DNA of 64,000 nucleotides, taken from the NCBI GenBank assembly GCA_965248545.1, contig OZ252110.1, forward strand, positions 1-64,000, written 5' to 3'. Below the pieces are notes generated by a model. That model did no database searches, was not told the origin of the DNA, and saw nothing but the letters and a program-made list of their open reading frames with translations. Origin of the DNA: Alteromonas_E sp965248545. GTDB taxonomy: Bacteria > Pseudomonadota > Gammaproteobacteria > Enterobacterales > Alteromonadaceae. Positions 27,330 to 36,498 of the stretch are shown piece by piece (within the stretch, counting starts at the first letter, position 1; each line of letters begins with the position of its first letter). Made by a program: the position numbers and the translations under genes.

Positions 27330-27664
27330 CGCAGGATTTTATTCATTATCCAATTAGCCGAATTTTTGTAATACCTGCTGTCTTTCACTGCTTATTGGGA
27401 AGCAGAAAATTTGCAGCAAGAAATGCTCGAAGTTACTTGCACGGAAAACAATGCATCAGGAGTTAGCGAGTTGTTCCTACTGAGTGCCTTTTGGCACCCA
27501 GAAAGCTATCCCAAGTCGAACAGTATCCTTTTTCAGCAAATAATCTCTCTGAAAGCACAGCCGTTAAAACTCTCACTCGAAGTAGTCAAAAGATATAGAG
27601 GCTTGAGGACAAAAAGGGTGCAATGCACCTTTTTAAAGGTTGTAAACAATTGATATAAAAGGAG
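27330..27664. other. non-coding stretch right of the sigma-54 gene
   Basis: About 335 bp up to the tRNA. An 80-codon plus-strand frame (27411-27653) lacks a ribosome site and any family likeness and is not called. A near-palindromic AAAAAGGGTGCAATGCACCT followed by TTTT at 27611-27634 could act as a terminator or be part of the GGTGCA-type repeats. Confidence 0.45.
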
Positions 27665-27668
27665 TAAT

Positions 27669-27745
27669 TGGTCGGTGTGAGAGGATTTGAACCTCCGACC
27701 CCTGACACCCCATGACAGTGCGCTACCAGGCTGCGCTACACACCG
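27669..27745 (-). tRNA. tRNA-Pro (anticodon GGG)
   Basis: A 77-nt minus-strand gene with a complete cloverleaf: acceptor CGGTGTG paired with CACACCG, D arm GCGCAGCCTGGTAGCGC, anticodon loop containing ATGGGGT, T arm GGAGGTTCAAATCCTCT, and an encoded CCA end. The arrangement matches E. coli proL almost base for base outside the acceptor. Its 3' end (27665-27691) is duplicated at 20069-20095. Confidence 0.93.
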
Positions 27746-27914
27746 ACCGAAGTGGCGCATTCTACTTAAATTGTCTGTGAATGCAATGCAACTTTGGTGA
27801 CCAGAGACTATTTGCGCAAAAATCAAACATATCCTGTCTCATTCCTCTCTGACCGCCCATAACTGACAAAGCCCATAGCCGACTTCCTCTACTACATTTC
27901 GTTATACTCAGCAT

Positions 27915-27940
27915 TTTCAGTGTACAAGTGTACGCTGAAA
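27915..27940. promoter_or_regulatory. inverted repeat upstream of the hemolysin III-family gene
   Basis: TTTCAGTGTAC (27915-27925) and GTACGCTGAAA (27930-27940) form arms with one mismatch and a 4-nt centre. A TATACT hexamer lies just upstream at 27903. Size and symmetry suit a dimeric repressor site 38 bp before the start codon. Confidence 0.45.
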
Positions 27941-27977
27941 GTCTATTCTTGCCGTGAATCGTTATTTTGAGGTCAAT

Positions 27978-28634
27978 ATGCTACCGCGCAAGCATGCCGC
28001 TATGGATCGCTCTCACTACTCAGTAGGCGAAGAGTGGATGAATATCACCACCCATGGGTTTGGGTTTGTATTGGCAATTTTTGGCTTAATTTTGATGTTA
28101 GTGCGCAGTCAAACCGCGGCAGAAACAATCAGTGTGGCTATCTATGGGGCAAGCCTGGCGCTAATGTTTTTGTCCTCCGCTGCTTACCACGCGTGTCAAA
28201 ATGTCGATCTGAGAGCTGTATTACGCAAGGTCGACCACACTGCTATTTATCTGCTCATTGCTGGCTCTTACACGCCGTTTTTATTACTGTCAGTCGGCGG
28301 TTTACTAGGCACAATCGCCATGATTGTGGTTTGGTTAATAGGGATTGGTGGAATCCTGTTTAAAGTCATTTCTGGCCACCGCTACCCGAAAGTTGGTGTC
28401 GCAACCTACGCTGCTATGGGTTGGCTAGCGATTTTGTTGATCTACCCCATTTATCAATCACTGACCGTGAGTGGATTTTCTCTGTTGGTAGCTGGCGGTG
28501 TGCTATACAGCCTCGGTATTCCTTTCTACATGATGAAAAGCCATCACTACTCACATGCACTATGGCATATATTCGTCGTCGCGGGAGCAGCCTGTCACTT
28601 TTTCGCGGTGTATTACCACGTTATCGGTGGATAA
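27978..28634 (+). CDS. hemolysin III family (YqfA/TrhA-like) membrane protein
   Basis: A 218-residue protein with seven predicted membrane helices and the conserved family motifs: N-terminal GEEWMNITTHGFGF, the central SAAYH block, DHTAIYLLIAGSYTP, and C-terminal SHALWHIFVVAGAACHFFAV with the metal-ligand His pattern. The ATG at 27978 has GAGG five bases upstream and is preferred over a GTG eight codons earlier. The family belongs to the PAQR/CREST superfamily of metal-dependent membrane hydrolases; the hemolysin name is historical. It ends at a shared terminator with the YHS gene. Confidence 0.9.
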   Translation: MLPRKHAAMDRSHYSVGEEWMNITTHGFGFVLAIFGLILMLVRSQTAAETISVAIYGASLALMFLSSAAYHACQNVDLRAVLRKVDHTAIYLLIAGSYTPFLLLSVGGLLGTIAMIVVWLIGIGGILFKVISGHRYPKVGVATYAAMGWLAILLIYPIYQSLTVSGFSLLVAGGVLYSLGIPFYMMKSHHYSHALWHIFVVAGAACHFFAVYYHVIGG

Positions 28635-28657
28635 AAAAAAGGCCTCTTTCGAGGCCT
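28633..28657 (-). terminator. rho-independent terminator between convergent genes
   Basis: AGGCCTC (28640-28646) pairs with GAGGCCT (28651-28657) around TTTC. On the minus strand it is followed by eight T residues, ending the YHS transcript; it may also affect the plus-strand transcript. Confidence 0.8.
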
Positions 28658-28686
28658 AAACGCGTTGTCGAAACACGAGGAAGGAT

Positions 28687-29154
28687 TTACAAATCATTCG
28701 CTGCTATAAATTCAATTTCAGGCCACTCAGTGTTGGCTTCGTTTAGGTGCTTAGGAATATCTTTGCGCCATGCCGCATACACTTGTTGATTTTTGTTCAC
28801 GTATAACTTGCCATCAACAATCTCAAAGGCTTTACCGTCTACTTCAAACTTCTTACCAAAAGTCGCACCGAACGCACAAAAACCACCGTATTGAGGAGCA
28901 TATTTTTCCGGATTTTGATTGAACAAATCTCGGTGTTCAGCGCTGCTGAAGCGGTAAATTGCATCGTTGTGTACGGCTGTGTATTCAGCGCTACCCAATA
29001 CTGGCTCACCTACTGTGAAATATGCGACTGCATCATAGCCAGCCAAAATCACGCCATTGTCATCAGTTTGAGTATCAACACCAGCAAACGTTAATGCCGA
29101 AAATGCTAAAGAAGCTGCTGCCAGTGCAGCTTTGAAAAGGGTTACCGTCTTCAT
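28687..29154 (-). CDS. exported YHS-domain protein
   Basis: A 155-residue protein with signal peptide (MKTVTLFKAALAAASLAFSA, cleavage after LTFA). The YHS-type core follows: LAGYDAVAYFTVGEPVLGS, then YRFSSAEHRDLFNQNPEKYA, then PQYGGFCAFG with a conserved Cys. YHS domains are found in metal-handling proteins, and exported stand-alone versions are common in marine proteobacteria. It is divergent from the AraC regulator at 29219, its likely controller. Confidence 0.88.
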   Translation of the reverse strand: MKTVTLFKAALAAASLAFSALTFAGVDTQTDDNGVILAGYDAVAYFTVGEPVLGSAEYTAVHNDAIYRFSSAEHRDLFNQNPEKYAPQYGGFCAFGATFGKKFEVDGKAFEIVDGKLYVNKNQQVYAAWRKDIPKHLNEANTEWPEIEFIAANDL

Positions 29155-29218
29155 AAAATGTCTCCAATATGGGTTAAGTCAACGAGGAGCATTGTATAGA
29201 GGGCACTTAATCGGCAAT

Positions 29219-30142
29219 ATGTCCGCAACACCGGATACTATGTCCGATCGTTCAAAAGGTGTATTTGTGGATAGTCTTAGTCATTTACTTGCAACTCTCA
29301 GCGTCAGTGCGAACGTTTTTCACAACGGCCAATACTGTGGCAATTGGGCTATTGACACATCTGGCAGCCATTACATTAGCTTCCATGCGGTAAGTTATGG
29401 GCAGTGCTTTGTGAAAATGGAGGGGAAAGACGACGTTCACACCTTAAGAGCAGGTGATGTTGTACTGTTTCCAAGTGATGCTAAACACGTACTGACTAGC
29501 GACAATGCCTTTTCTCAAACCATCAATACTGAACAATCCATTGGTTTTGAGCAGCTTGAGCCAAACGGTACTGGTTTAGTCTGTGGTTATTTCGAACATC
29601 ATCACCCGATGATCAACGACATTATTCGACACTTACCCGAGATGATCATTGTCACCAAACACCAACAATCTGATGCTCCCCTGTCGTTGCTGACTGAGAG
29701 CCTGCTAGTTATATCTAAGCAGCAAGGCGATGGCATCGAGCTAATGTTGGAACGGCTAAGTGAGTGCATATTGGCCGCTCTACTGCGTGATCATCTGCCA
29801 CTTGAACAAGGGATCCTTGCCGCCATGGCCAATCCCAAATTGGCGCCGGCCATTCAGGCTATCTTTGCGAACCCAGAACAAAAGTGGACAGTAGAGCAAT
29901 TAGCGGAGCGCTGCTTTAGTTCGCGGACAAGCTTTGCCACGCTTTTTAAACAAACCTTGGGGAAGAGCCCTGTTGAATTTGCAACGGAATGGCGCTTGGG
30001 TCTGGCTTATCGGGCATTAGCCGACGATGGGGTTTCAACCTTGGCTGCCGCCCTATCCTGTGGTTATGAGTCTGAGGCGTCATTTTCCAAGGCGTTTAAA
30101 CGCACTTTTTCGATAACGCCGGGTCAGGTGAGAAGCAAATAG
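29219..30142 (+). CDS. AraC-family regulator with cupin_6 domain
   Basis: A 307-residue protein from the ATG at 29219 (another ATG seven codons later is possible; an upstream frame overlaps the YHS gene and is not used). The N-terminal cupin has LRAGDVVLFPSDAKHVL. The helix-turn-helix pair at the C-terminus reads WTVEQLAERCFSSRTSFATL and AAALSCGYESEASFSKAFKR. It has the same architecture as the regulator at 13752-14723. Probably regulates the divergent YHS gene. Confidence 0.88.
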   Translation: MSATPDTMSDRSKGVFVDSLSHLLATLSVSANVFHNGQYCGNWAIDTSGSHYISFHAVSYGQCFVKMEGKDDVHTLRAGDVVLFPSDAKHVLTSDNAFSQTINTEQSIGFEQLEPNGTGLVCGYFEHHHPMINDIIRHLPEMIIVTKHQQSDAPLSLLTESLLVISKQQGDGIELMLERLSECILAALLRDHLPLEQGILAAMANPKLAPAIQAIFANPEQKWTVEQLAERCFSSRTSFATLFKQTLGKSPVEFATEWRLGLAYRALADDGVSTLAAALSCGYESEASFSKAFKRTFSITPGQVRSK

Positions 30143-30148
30143 GGTCAA

Positions 30149-30742
30149 CTATTCGCTTTTGTCATCTGCGCTGATACGGCTTGCGATGGCACCATCTTGA
30201 TCTTTGTATTTGGCGTCTTCGCGCGCGTTGTATGGTTTCTCCGCAGCACCTGAGAGCACTTCAAAAGACAATGCACCGATTTTCATGCCTGGTTTAAGTG
30301 CCAAAGGTAGCTTTCCGCTATTGAAAAACTCAAGCACAATGTTGCCAGACCAACCCGGATCGATACGGTGGGCTGTTACGTGCACCATGAGTCCCAGACG
30401 TGCTAGCGACGAGCGCCCATCCAGCCAGCCAACAATATTGTCGGGCAAAGTAACGGACTCCAATGTCATAGCTAGAGCCAGTTCACCAGGATGCAGGAAG
30501 AATGATTTGCCGTCCTCGACCGTGATCTCATCACTCATGACTGAATTCAGAGCTGCTTGTACCTCGGCTTTTTTACCACTGAGGTCAATATATGGGGCTG
30601 CATGATCTTCAAACACGCGAAACTGGTTACCCAAGCGAATATCCACGGTAAGACCACTGATGTGGTCGTATTCCGGGGTCGGTGTCATACCGATTTTTCC
30701 ATCTTGGATGTATTGGTAAATGTCGCGATCACACAAGCGCAT
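30149..30742 (-). CDS. dcd: dCTP deaminase
   Basis: A 197-residue protein from the ATG at 30740-30742, behind AGGAG at an 8-base spacing; the longer frame upstream is not family-like. Diagnostic blocks: MRLCDRDIYQYI, the GLTVDIRLGNQFRVF segment, GRSSLARLGLMVHVTAHRID with the catalytic Arg/Ser/Glu region, and PGWSGNIVLEFFNSGKLPL. It deaminates dCTP to dUTP for thymidylate synthesis. It follows apbC on the same strand with an 84-bp gap. Confidence 0.97.
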   Translation of the reverse strand: MRLCDRDIYQYIQDGKIGMTPTPEYDHISGLTVDIRLGNQFRVFEDHAAPYIDLSGKKAEVQAALNSVMSDEITVEDGKSFFLHPGELALAMTLESVTLPDNIVGWLDGRSSLARLGLMVHVTAHRIDPGWSGNIVLEFFNSGKLPLALKPGMKIGALSFEVLSGAAEKPYNAREDAKYKDQDGAIASRISADDKSE

Positions 30743-30826
30743 GCGGGCGTCTCCTAAATCCTGTGAGTGCCGAAAAATAAACGGCTGTATTATGCGGCGC
30801 ACGCAGCGCGCAAGCAACGTTTAAAT

Positions 30827-31942
30827 CTAATCGTTTTTCGTAACAATCGCGATCGGATCGCCTTTTACGACCTGCGCTGCGTCGGCATGCACCGGAACGT
30901 TGAAGGCAAGTTGTTGTGACAAGGTACGCGCGGCCTCTAAATACGTTTGCGTCAAAGGTGACTCCGGCTCATTTTGGATGAGATTAGTGCCGTTATCCGC
31001 ATTTTCTCGAATGCGGATATCCAGCGGCAAACTCCCAATCAGTGGTACGTTGTAGCGGTCCGCTAGACGCTGTCCACCATCAGATGAGAAGATATATTCA
31101 CGCTCACCACAATGCTTACATTGGAAGTAACTCATGTTTTCGATCAAACCCAACACCGGGATTTCGACTTTTTCAAACATCGAAATACCTTTTGTCGCAT
31201 CAGCCAACGCGATGTCTTGTGGTGTCGTGACCACAACTGCCGCAGTTAATGGTACTTGCTGTGACATAGTTAACTGGATATCGCCAGTACCCGGCGGCAT
31301 ATCAACCAGCAAATAATCCAATACTGGCCACTGCGTGTCATTTACCAGCTGATTGAGCGCTCGACTGGCCATAGGGCCACGCCAAACAGTTGCGTTTTCA
31401 GCGGGTACCAAATAACCCACAGAGTTCGCCACAATGCCGTTGGCGGCCAGTGGCTGCATGTGTTTGTTGTCCACACTAGAAGGATGTTCTAACTGGTTTC
31501 CCAACATAATCGGCACCGAAGGGCCGTAAATATCAGCATCCAAAATCCCCACTTTTGCACCTTCTTGTCGCAACGCATACGCGAGGTTTACGGTCGTTGC
31601 AGATTTACCCACACCGCCCTTTCCAGACGCAATGGCGATGATGTTCTTCACATTTACCACTGGTGGCTTTTTCGTTTGCATCGCTGGAATTGATGTTTTC
31701 AAGACTAACGGGACGTTTTGCTCAGGGTGTTGCTGACGTAACGCGTCATTTAGCCAAGCTAGAATAACGGGGTGTTGGGACTCATACGCGAAGGGTAATC
31801 CAATGGTCACCTGCTGTTGCGTTATTGAGACCCAATCCTTTACGACTGAGTGTTCAGCAACAAAATACTCAGCGAGTAAATTCTCAATCACACTTTTCAA
31901 TGCGTCATGCGGTTCTGATTTGGAAGAAAACCATTTCATCAT
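30827..31942 (-). CDS. apbC: iron-sulfur cluster carrier ATPase ApbC/Mrp
   Basis: A 371-residue protein from the ATG at 31940-31942 (adjacent ATG one codon later). The N-terminal 90 residues are a DUF59/MIP18-like part. The P-loop ASGKGGVGKSATTVNLAYAL is at about residues 105-124, with the switch LLVDMPPGTGDIQLTMSQQV later. The paired Cys of CKHC near the C-terminus is the Fe-S ligand of the family. It is divergent from metG, an arrangement seen in many Gammaproteobacteria. Confidence 0.95.
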   Translation of the reverse strand: MMKWFSSKSEPHDALKSVIENLLAEYFVAEHSVVKDWVSITQQQVTIGLPFAYESQHPVILAWLNDALRQQHPEQNVPLVLKTSIPAMQTKKPPVVNVKNIIAIASGKGGVGKSATTVNLAYALRQEGAKVGILDADIYGPSVPIMLGNQLEHPSSVDNKHMQPLAANGIVANSVGYLVPAENATVWRGPMASRALNQLVNDTQWPVLDYLLVDMPPGTGDIQLTMSQQVPLTAAVVVTTPQDIALADATKGISMFEKVEIPVLGLIENMSYFQCKHCGEREYIFSSDGGQRLADRYNVPLIGSLPLDIRIRENADNGTNLIQNEPESPLTQTYLEAARTLSQQLAFNVPVHADAAQVVKGDPIAIVTKND

Positions 31943-32068
31943 AATGTTGGTGAAACTCTCTAAAATTAATGCGCTAAAAGCCCTTCGGCTCTCATTTTTC
32001 GGATGCAAACAACGCCCGTTTGCGCTAGTATTTGCAGCCGTTTTTTAACCTAAATATTTATTCAACAC

Positions 32069-34117
32069 ATGCCAACAACTGTTCCGTCTTCATCAGCGGC
32101 TGATCGTCGCCGTATTCTGATCACAAGTGCATTACCCTATGCGAATGGTTCTATCCACTTAGGTCACCTACTTGAGCACATTCAAACTGACATTTGGGCC
32201 CGCTTCCAACGAATGCGCGGTCACGAATGTTACAGCGTTTGTGCCGACGACGCCCACGGAACACCTGTGATGTTGAAAGCCCAAGAGCTCGGTATTACGC
32301 CTGAGCAAATGGTGGAACAAACCCGCGCTGAGCACCATCAAGACTTGCAAGATTTCTATGTTGAGTATGACAACTATTATGTGACTCATTCTGAAGAAAA
32401 CAAGCAACTGTGCGAAACCGTTTACAACCGCTTGCACGAAAACGGTTATATCAGCACACGTACTATTAGTCAGTTGTTCGACCCTGAAAAACAAATGTTT
32501 TTACCTGATCGTTTCGTTCGTGGTACTTGCCCTAATTGTGGAGCGGAAGATCAATACGGTGACAGCTGTGATGTATGCTCGGCGACCTACGATCCCACCG
32601 AGATGAAAAACCCTCGCTCAGTCGTTTCTGGCGCCACGCCTGTTTTGAAGGATTCAGAGCACTATTTTTTCGACTTACCAAAGTTTGAAGACATGCTGAA
32701 GTCATGGTTGCGCAGTGGTGCTGTGCAAACGGAAATGGCGAATAAACTAGAAGAGTGGTTTGAGCAAGGGCTACAGCAATGGGACATCAGTCGTGATGCG
32801 CCCTACTTTGGCTTTGAGATCCCGAATGCGCCTGGCAAGTTTTTCTACGTCTGGGTAGATGCGCCGGTTGGCTACATGGCGAGCTTTTTAAACTTGTGTG
32901 AGCGTATTGGCGTCAATTTTGACGATTTCTGGCAGCAAGACAGCAATGCTGAGCTGTATCACTTCATCGGCAAAGACATCACCTACTTCCATTGTCTATT
33001 CTGGCCTGCCATGCTTGAAGGCGCCGGATATCGCAAGCCGACGGGCGTTAACGTACACGGCTTCGTCACGGTGAATGGCGCTAAGATGTCGAAATCGCGC
33101 GGAACTTTTATCAAAGGACGTACATATCTTGACCACCTTAATCCAGAGTACTTGCGTTATTACTTTGCATCCAAGCTCAATGACGCGGTCACAGACATCG
33201 ATCTCAACTTCGAAGATTTCGCACAGAAGGTTAACTCTGATTTAGTTGGCAAGGTCGTGAATATCGCGAGTCGATGCGCCAGCTTTATCACAAAACGCTT
33301 TGACGGCAAATTGTCGGACACATGTGCAGATGAGGCCCTGCTTTCAGCGTTTACCAACGCATCAGACAACATTGCAAACTTGTTCGAGACCCGCCAGTAC
33401 CATAAAGCAGTGCGTGAAATTATGAGTTTGGCGGACCAAGCGAATCAATATATCGATGCACAAGCGCCTTGGGTGACAATCAAAGACGAAGACAAGCAAC
33501 AGCTGACACATGATGTTTGTTCGTTGGGGATCAACTGTTTCCGTATTTTGGTTACGTACTTAAAACCTGTGCTGCCAAAACTCGCAGAGCAAGCTGAAGT
33601 GTTCCTAAACGATACGTTGAGCTGGGAAAGCGCCACGCAACCATTGTATGGCCACGCGATCAACAAGTTCAAACCTATGATGCAGCGCATCGAGATGGAT
33701 AAAATCAACGCAATGATTGAAGATTCAAAAGAAACTATTAATCAATCTGCGCCAGCAGAGGAAAAACCACGCTCAACAGACCCGATTGCCGACACCATTG
33801 CGTTTGACGAATTTGCCAAGATCGATTTACGCATCGCCAAGATCGCGAAGGCGGAACACGTTGAAGGCGCAGACAAACTATTGCGACTCGAATTAGATAT
33901 AGGTGATGAAACGCGTCAGGTATTTGCCGGGATCAAATCAGCTTACCAACCAGAAGATTTGGAAGGGAAATTCACGGTTATGGTCGCTAATTTGGCGCCG
34001 CGCAAAATGCGTTTTGGCATGTCGGAGGGTATGGTCTTGGCTGCTGGGCCAGGCGGTAAAGATTTGTATATCCTCGAGCCACATGAGGGTGCAACACCAG
34101 GCATGCGGGTTAAATAA
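32069..34117 (+). CDS. metG: methionyl-tRNA synthetase
   Basis: A 682-residue enzyme with all class I features: the HIGH-type motif HLGHLLEHIQ near residue 28, the zinc knuckle region (CPNCGAEDQYGDSCDVC), the KMSKS loop (GAKMSKSRGTF) near residue 340, the anticodon-binding helical domain, and a C-terminal EMAP-II-like tRNA-binding domain (FAKIDLRIAKIAKAEHVEGA). Length equals the dimeric E. coli type. A strong terminator follows. Confidence 0.98.
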   Translation: MPTTVPSSSAADRRRILITSALPYANGSIHLGHLLEHIQTDIWARFQRMRGHECYSVCADDAHGTPVMLKAQELGITPEQMVEQTRAEHHQDLQDFYVEYDNYYVTHSEENKQLCETVYNRLHENGYISTRTISQLFDPEKQMFLPDRFVRGTCPNCGAEDQYGDSCDVCSATYDPTEMKNPRSVVSGATPVLKDSEHYFFDLPKFEDMLKSWLRSGAVQTEMANKLEEWFEQGLQQWDISRDAPYFGFEIPNAPGKFFYVWVDAPVGYMASFLNLCERIGVNFDDFWQQDSNAELYHFIGKDITYFHCLFWPAMLEGAGYRKPTGVNVHGFVTVNGAKMSKSRGTFIKGRTYLDHLNPEYLRYYFASKLNDAVTDIDLNFEDFAQKVNSDLVGKVVNIASRCASFITKRFDGKLSDTCADEALLSAFTNASDNIANLFETRQYHKAVREIMSLADQANQYIDAQAPWVTIKDEDKQQLTHDVCSLGINCFRILVTYLKPVLPKLAEQAEVFLNDTLSWESATQPLYGHAINKFKPMMQRIEMDKINAMIEDSKETINQSAPAEEKPRSTDPIADTIAFDEFAKIDLRIAKIAKAEHVEGADKLLRLELDIGDETRQVFAGIKSAYQPEDLEGKFTVMVANLAPRKMRFGMSEGMVLAAGPGGKDLYILEPHEGATPGMRVK

Positions 34118-34144
34118 AACTCGCGTTATCAGCGGATTAACAAA

Positions 34145-34175
34145 GCCTCACAGCTGTCAGCGTGAGGCTTTTTTG
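34145..34175 (+). terminator. rho-independent terminator after metG
   Basis: GCCTCAC (34145-34151) pairs with GTGAGGC (34162-34168), followed by six T residues. Confidence 0.88.
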
Positions 34176-34282
34176 TTTATCCGTTTTATTGCGATAGATC
34201 ATCGTTTGTGACCATAGTATTTGCGTTGTGAATGCAGGCTGTGCCTAATTAAGAACAAACCACACCCACTTGCGAATTCGAC

Positions 34283-35461
34283 ATGGAAATATCGGGTCAA
34301 GCATCGCTGTTTATCGCCATCGGCGGTTTGCTATTGATCAGCCTCTTGGTGAATACCATTGGCCATCGCACAGCCTTGCCTCGCGTCACACTATTGCTGC
34401 TGCTGGGTGTCGCAGTGGGCGATCAGGGGTTGGATATTCTGCCTGACTCTCTAACGGCGCGGTTTGATGTCATCGCAGACGTTGCCCTGCTGATGGTTGG
34501 ATTTTTGATGGGCGGGAAGTTAACCGTTGCCGAGTTACGCAACAATGGCCGACATGTATTGTGGATTTCCTTACTTGGCGCAGTGGTTACGGCGGCTGTT
34601 GTCACCATCGCTTGCGTGTTGATTGGCGTTTCTCCAGCGGTTGCATTGCTATTGGGAGCCATCGCATCAGCCACTGCTCCCGCGGCCATTTATGACGTTA
34701 TTCAAGAGTCACAGTTCACTGGTCCCTACACTGAAACATTACTAGCCATCGTTGCGACAGATGATGCGTGGGCACTGCTCCTGTTTGGGTTTTGTATCGC
34801 GATTGCATCGCTGTTGAATGGTCATGCGGCGGACGCCTCTGTGTATCGTGTAATGTGGGACATCGGCGGAGCCGTAGGATTAGGACTCGCGATCGGTTTA
34901 CCAGCCTCGTATTTAACCGGCCGAATAAAGCGTGGCCAACCCAGTTTGATTGAGGCCATGGGCTGTGTATTACTGTGCGGAGGCCTAGCTCAACACCTCG
35001 AAGTATCGTTTTTAATTTCGGCAATGACAATGGGCGCGTGTATCACCAACCTCGCGCGTCATCATGATTACCCTTTTCATGCTATCGAAGATATCGAGTG
35101 GCCATTCATGGTGTTGTTCTTTGTGTTGGCAGGTGCTTCAATTCAGCTCAATGGCTTGGTAACCATAGGATTACTCGGACTAGTGTATGTCTTAGCACGC
35201 ACTACTGGAAAATGGTTAGGCGCATACATCGGCGCAGTAATAAGCCAAGCGCCTTCGGTTACTAAACGCTGGCTTGGTATCGCGCTGCTGCCGCAAGCGG
35301 GTGTCGGAATTGGTTTAGCGCTAGCAGCATCCAAGTACTTTCCGGAATATCAGCACACGTTGCTAACGGTCATTGTGAGCACGACGATCTTCTTTGAGTT
35401 AGTCGGACCAATTCTAACCAAGCTGTCACTGAGTCGAGCCCGAGCGGAAGGGCTCGCGTGA
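34283..35461 (+). CDS. cation:proton antiporter (CPA family)
   Basis: A 392-residue protein with about 12 hydrophobic helices in the Na+/H+ exchanger pattern. Recognisable blocks are LLLLLGVAVGDQGLDILP, ADVALLMVGFLMGGKLTV, the ATAPAAIYDVIQES segment (TDDAWALLLF follows) with the paired Asp expected for ion binding, and QAGVGIGLALAASKYFPEYQ near the end. It has no C-terminal RCK/TrkA domain, so it is the short form. The transported ion cannot be told from sequence. Confidence 0.85.
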   Translation: MEISGQASLFIAIGGLLLISLLVNTIGHRTALPRVTLLLLLGVAVGDQGLDILPDSLTARFDVIADVALLMVGFLMGGKLTVAELRNNGRHVLWISLLGAVVTAAVVTIACVLIGVSPAVALLLGAIASATAPAAIYDVIQESQFTGPYTETLLAIVATDDAWALLLFGFCIAIASLLNGHAADASVYRVMWDIGGAVGLGLAIGLPASYLTGRIKRGQPSLIEAMGCVLLCGGLAQHLEVSFLISAMTMGACITNLARHHDYPFHAIEDIEWPFMVLFFVLAGASIQLNGLVTIGLLGLVYVLARTTGKWLGAYIGAVISQAPSVTKRWLGIALLPQAGVGIGLALAASKYFPEYQHTLLTVIVSTTIFFELVGPILTKLSLSRARAEGLA

Positions 35462-35472
35462 TTGGTCAATGT

Positions 35473-36432
35473 CTAGACTTGTTCGAACGGCGATTTGAAT
35501 CCTTGAGGTTTCACCACTAGTAAGTCAATTTCCATCGCTTCAAGCAGTCGCTCGGCAGTATTCCCTAGTAATCCAGTTCGATAGGTAGTACCAACAACCA
35601 GCACAGATGCGCCCAATTCACTGGCCAATTCAGGTAACCGCTGTTCAGCATTGCCATTGACGAAATGCTGGCGGCTATCTAAAACGGCACTGCCACAGGC
35701 TCGCGAGAACAGATCTTGATGTTGCGCCGACAATTCGTCTAATACGTGAGTGTTGTCAGCGCTAGCGTTAGCAGGAAACACGTCAGTCCACACGTCAGCA
35801 CTGCGCAACGACTCTAGAAACACCTCCCAATACCCGGGGTCGAAACAGTGGACAGCGTGTAAATCAGCTTGCAGCGCGGCAGCTAATACCCCGGCCTCGC
35901 CCAGAACGCGCGCGTCCAACTGACTAGAGCGACTGAGTTTATGTGTAGGGTCCAAGGCGGCAATAACACCGCCATTGGCGTTCATTTCAGCTGTTTTTAC
36001 AAACAAGATCGGGCATGGACAGGCCTTGAGCAATTGTGACGCGTTGGAATTAAGCGTCCACTGAGCTACCTGAGAGTGAGTGTGGGTGCTCATAATCACA
36101 AGATCGGGTTGATACTCGCTGATCAGATTGAGATCACTGATATAAGCAGACTCCTGCCAAGCGACTCGAGTGGTAAAATGCACGTGTTGGGATTTATGTG
36201 ACTTTGCGAGATCGATCAGTTTGTTATTCTGAAGGTCCAACATTGATCGCTTAACCGTATCGAAGTGTTCTGGATCGAGCACAAAGCTAGACTCGAGTGC
36301 TGAGTCATAAATACAACTAAACAACATGATTTCAGTATTATCCGTAAACTGCATTTGCATCGCTCGTTCAAGCGCGGGATGCTCAGCTGCCGCTTGATCG
36401 ATAATAATCAGAACTTTTTGGTACTCGCTCAT
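35473..36432 (-). CDS. universal stress protein, tandem UspA domains
   Basis: A 319-residue protein made of two UspA-like halves (first about 1-145, second about 155-310), as in UspE. The second half keeps the nucleotide-loop-like VVGTTYRTGLLGNTAERLLE and the first has the equivalent STHTHSQVAQWTLNSNASQL. Cytoplasmic. It is convergent with the antiporter gene (11-bp gap) and may respond to starvation or stress. Confidence 0.9.
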   Translation of the reverse strand: MSEYQKVLIIIDQAAAEHPALERAMQMQFTDNTEIMLFSCIYDSALESSFVLDPEHFDTVKRSMLDLQNNKLIDLAKSHKSQHVHFTTRVAWQESAYISDLNLISEYQPDLVIMSTHTHSQVAQWTLNSNASQLLKACPCPILFVKTAEMNANGGVIAALDPTHKLSRSSQLDARVLGEAGVLAAALQADLHAVHCFDPGYWEVFLESLRSADVWTDVFPANASADNTHVLDELSAQHQDLFSRACGSAVLDSRQHFVNGNAEQRLPELASELGASVLVVGTTYRTGLLGNTAERLLEAMEIDLLVVKPQGFKSPFEQV

Positions 36433-36498
36433 CGGAATTCTCCTGTGATATGCACAGTGACATGCTACACCCTGATTCCTAACACTTTTTGATATGGC

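Larger units (their letters stand above)
20069..27691. mobile_element. putative tRNA-Pro-bounded genomic island (no integrase seen)
   Basis: The 7.6 kb between the partial tRNA copy and the intact tRNA-Pro contains only accessory genes: exporter, NTF2-like protein, LysR, redox operon, sigma-54 regulator. The orientation is right for an element inserted downstream of the tRNA 3' end. No integrase, excisionase or transposase is intact. Alternative explanation: a lost second tRNA-Pro copy whose 3' end survived. Confidence 0.45.

Noticed and set aside
27411..27653. 80-codon plus-strand frame between the sigma-54 gene and the tRNA
   Set aside because: No ribosome site, no recognisable family, and it runs through the repeat-like GGTGCA segment.
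27978..28634. Reading the hemolysin III-family gene as a toxin
   Set aside because: The family name is historical; the sequence is a PAQR-type membrane protein with conserved His ligands and no toxin features.
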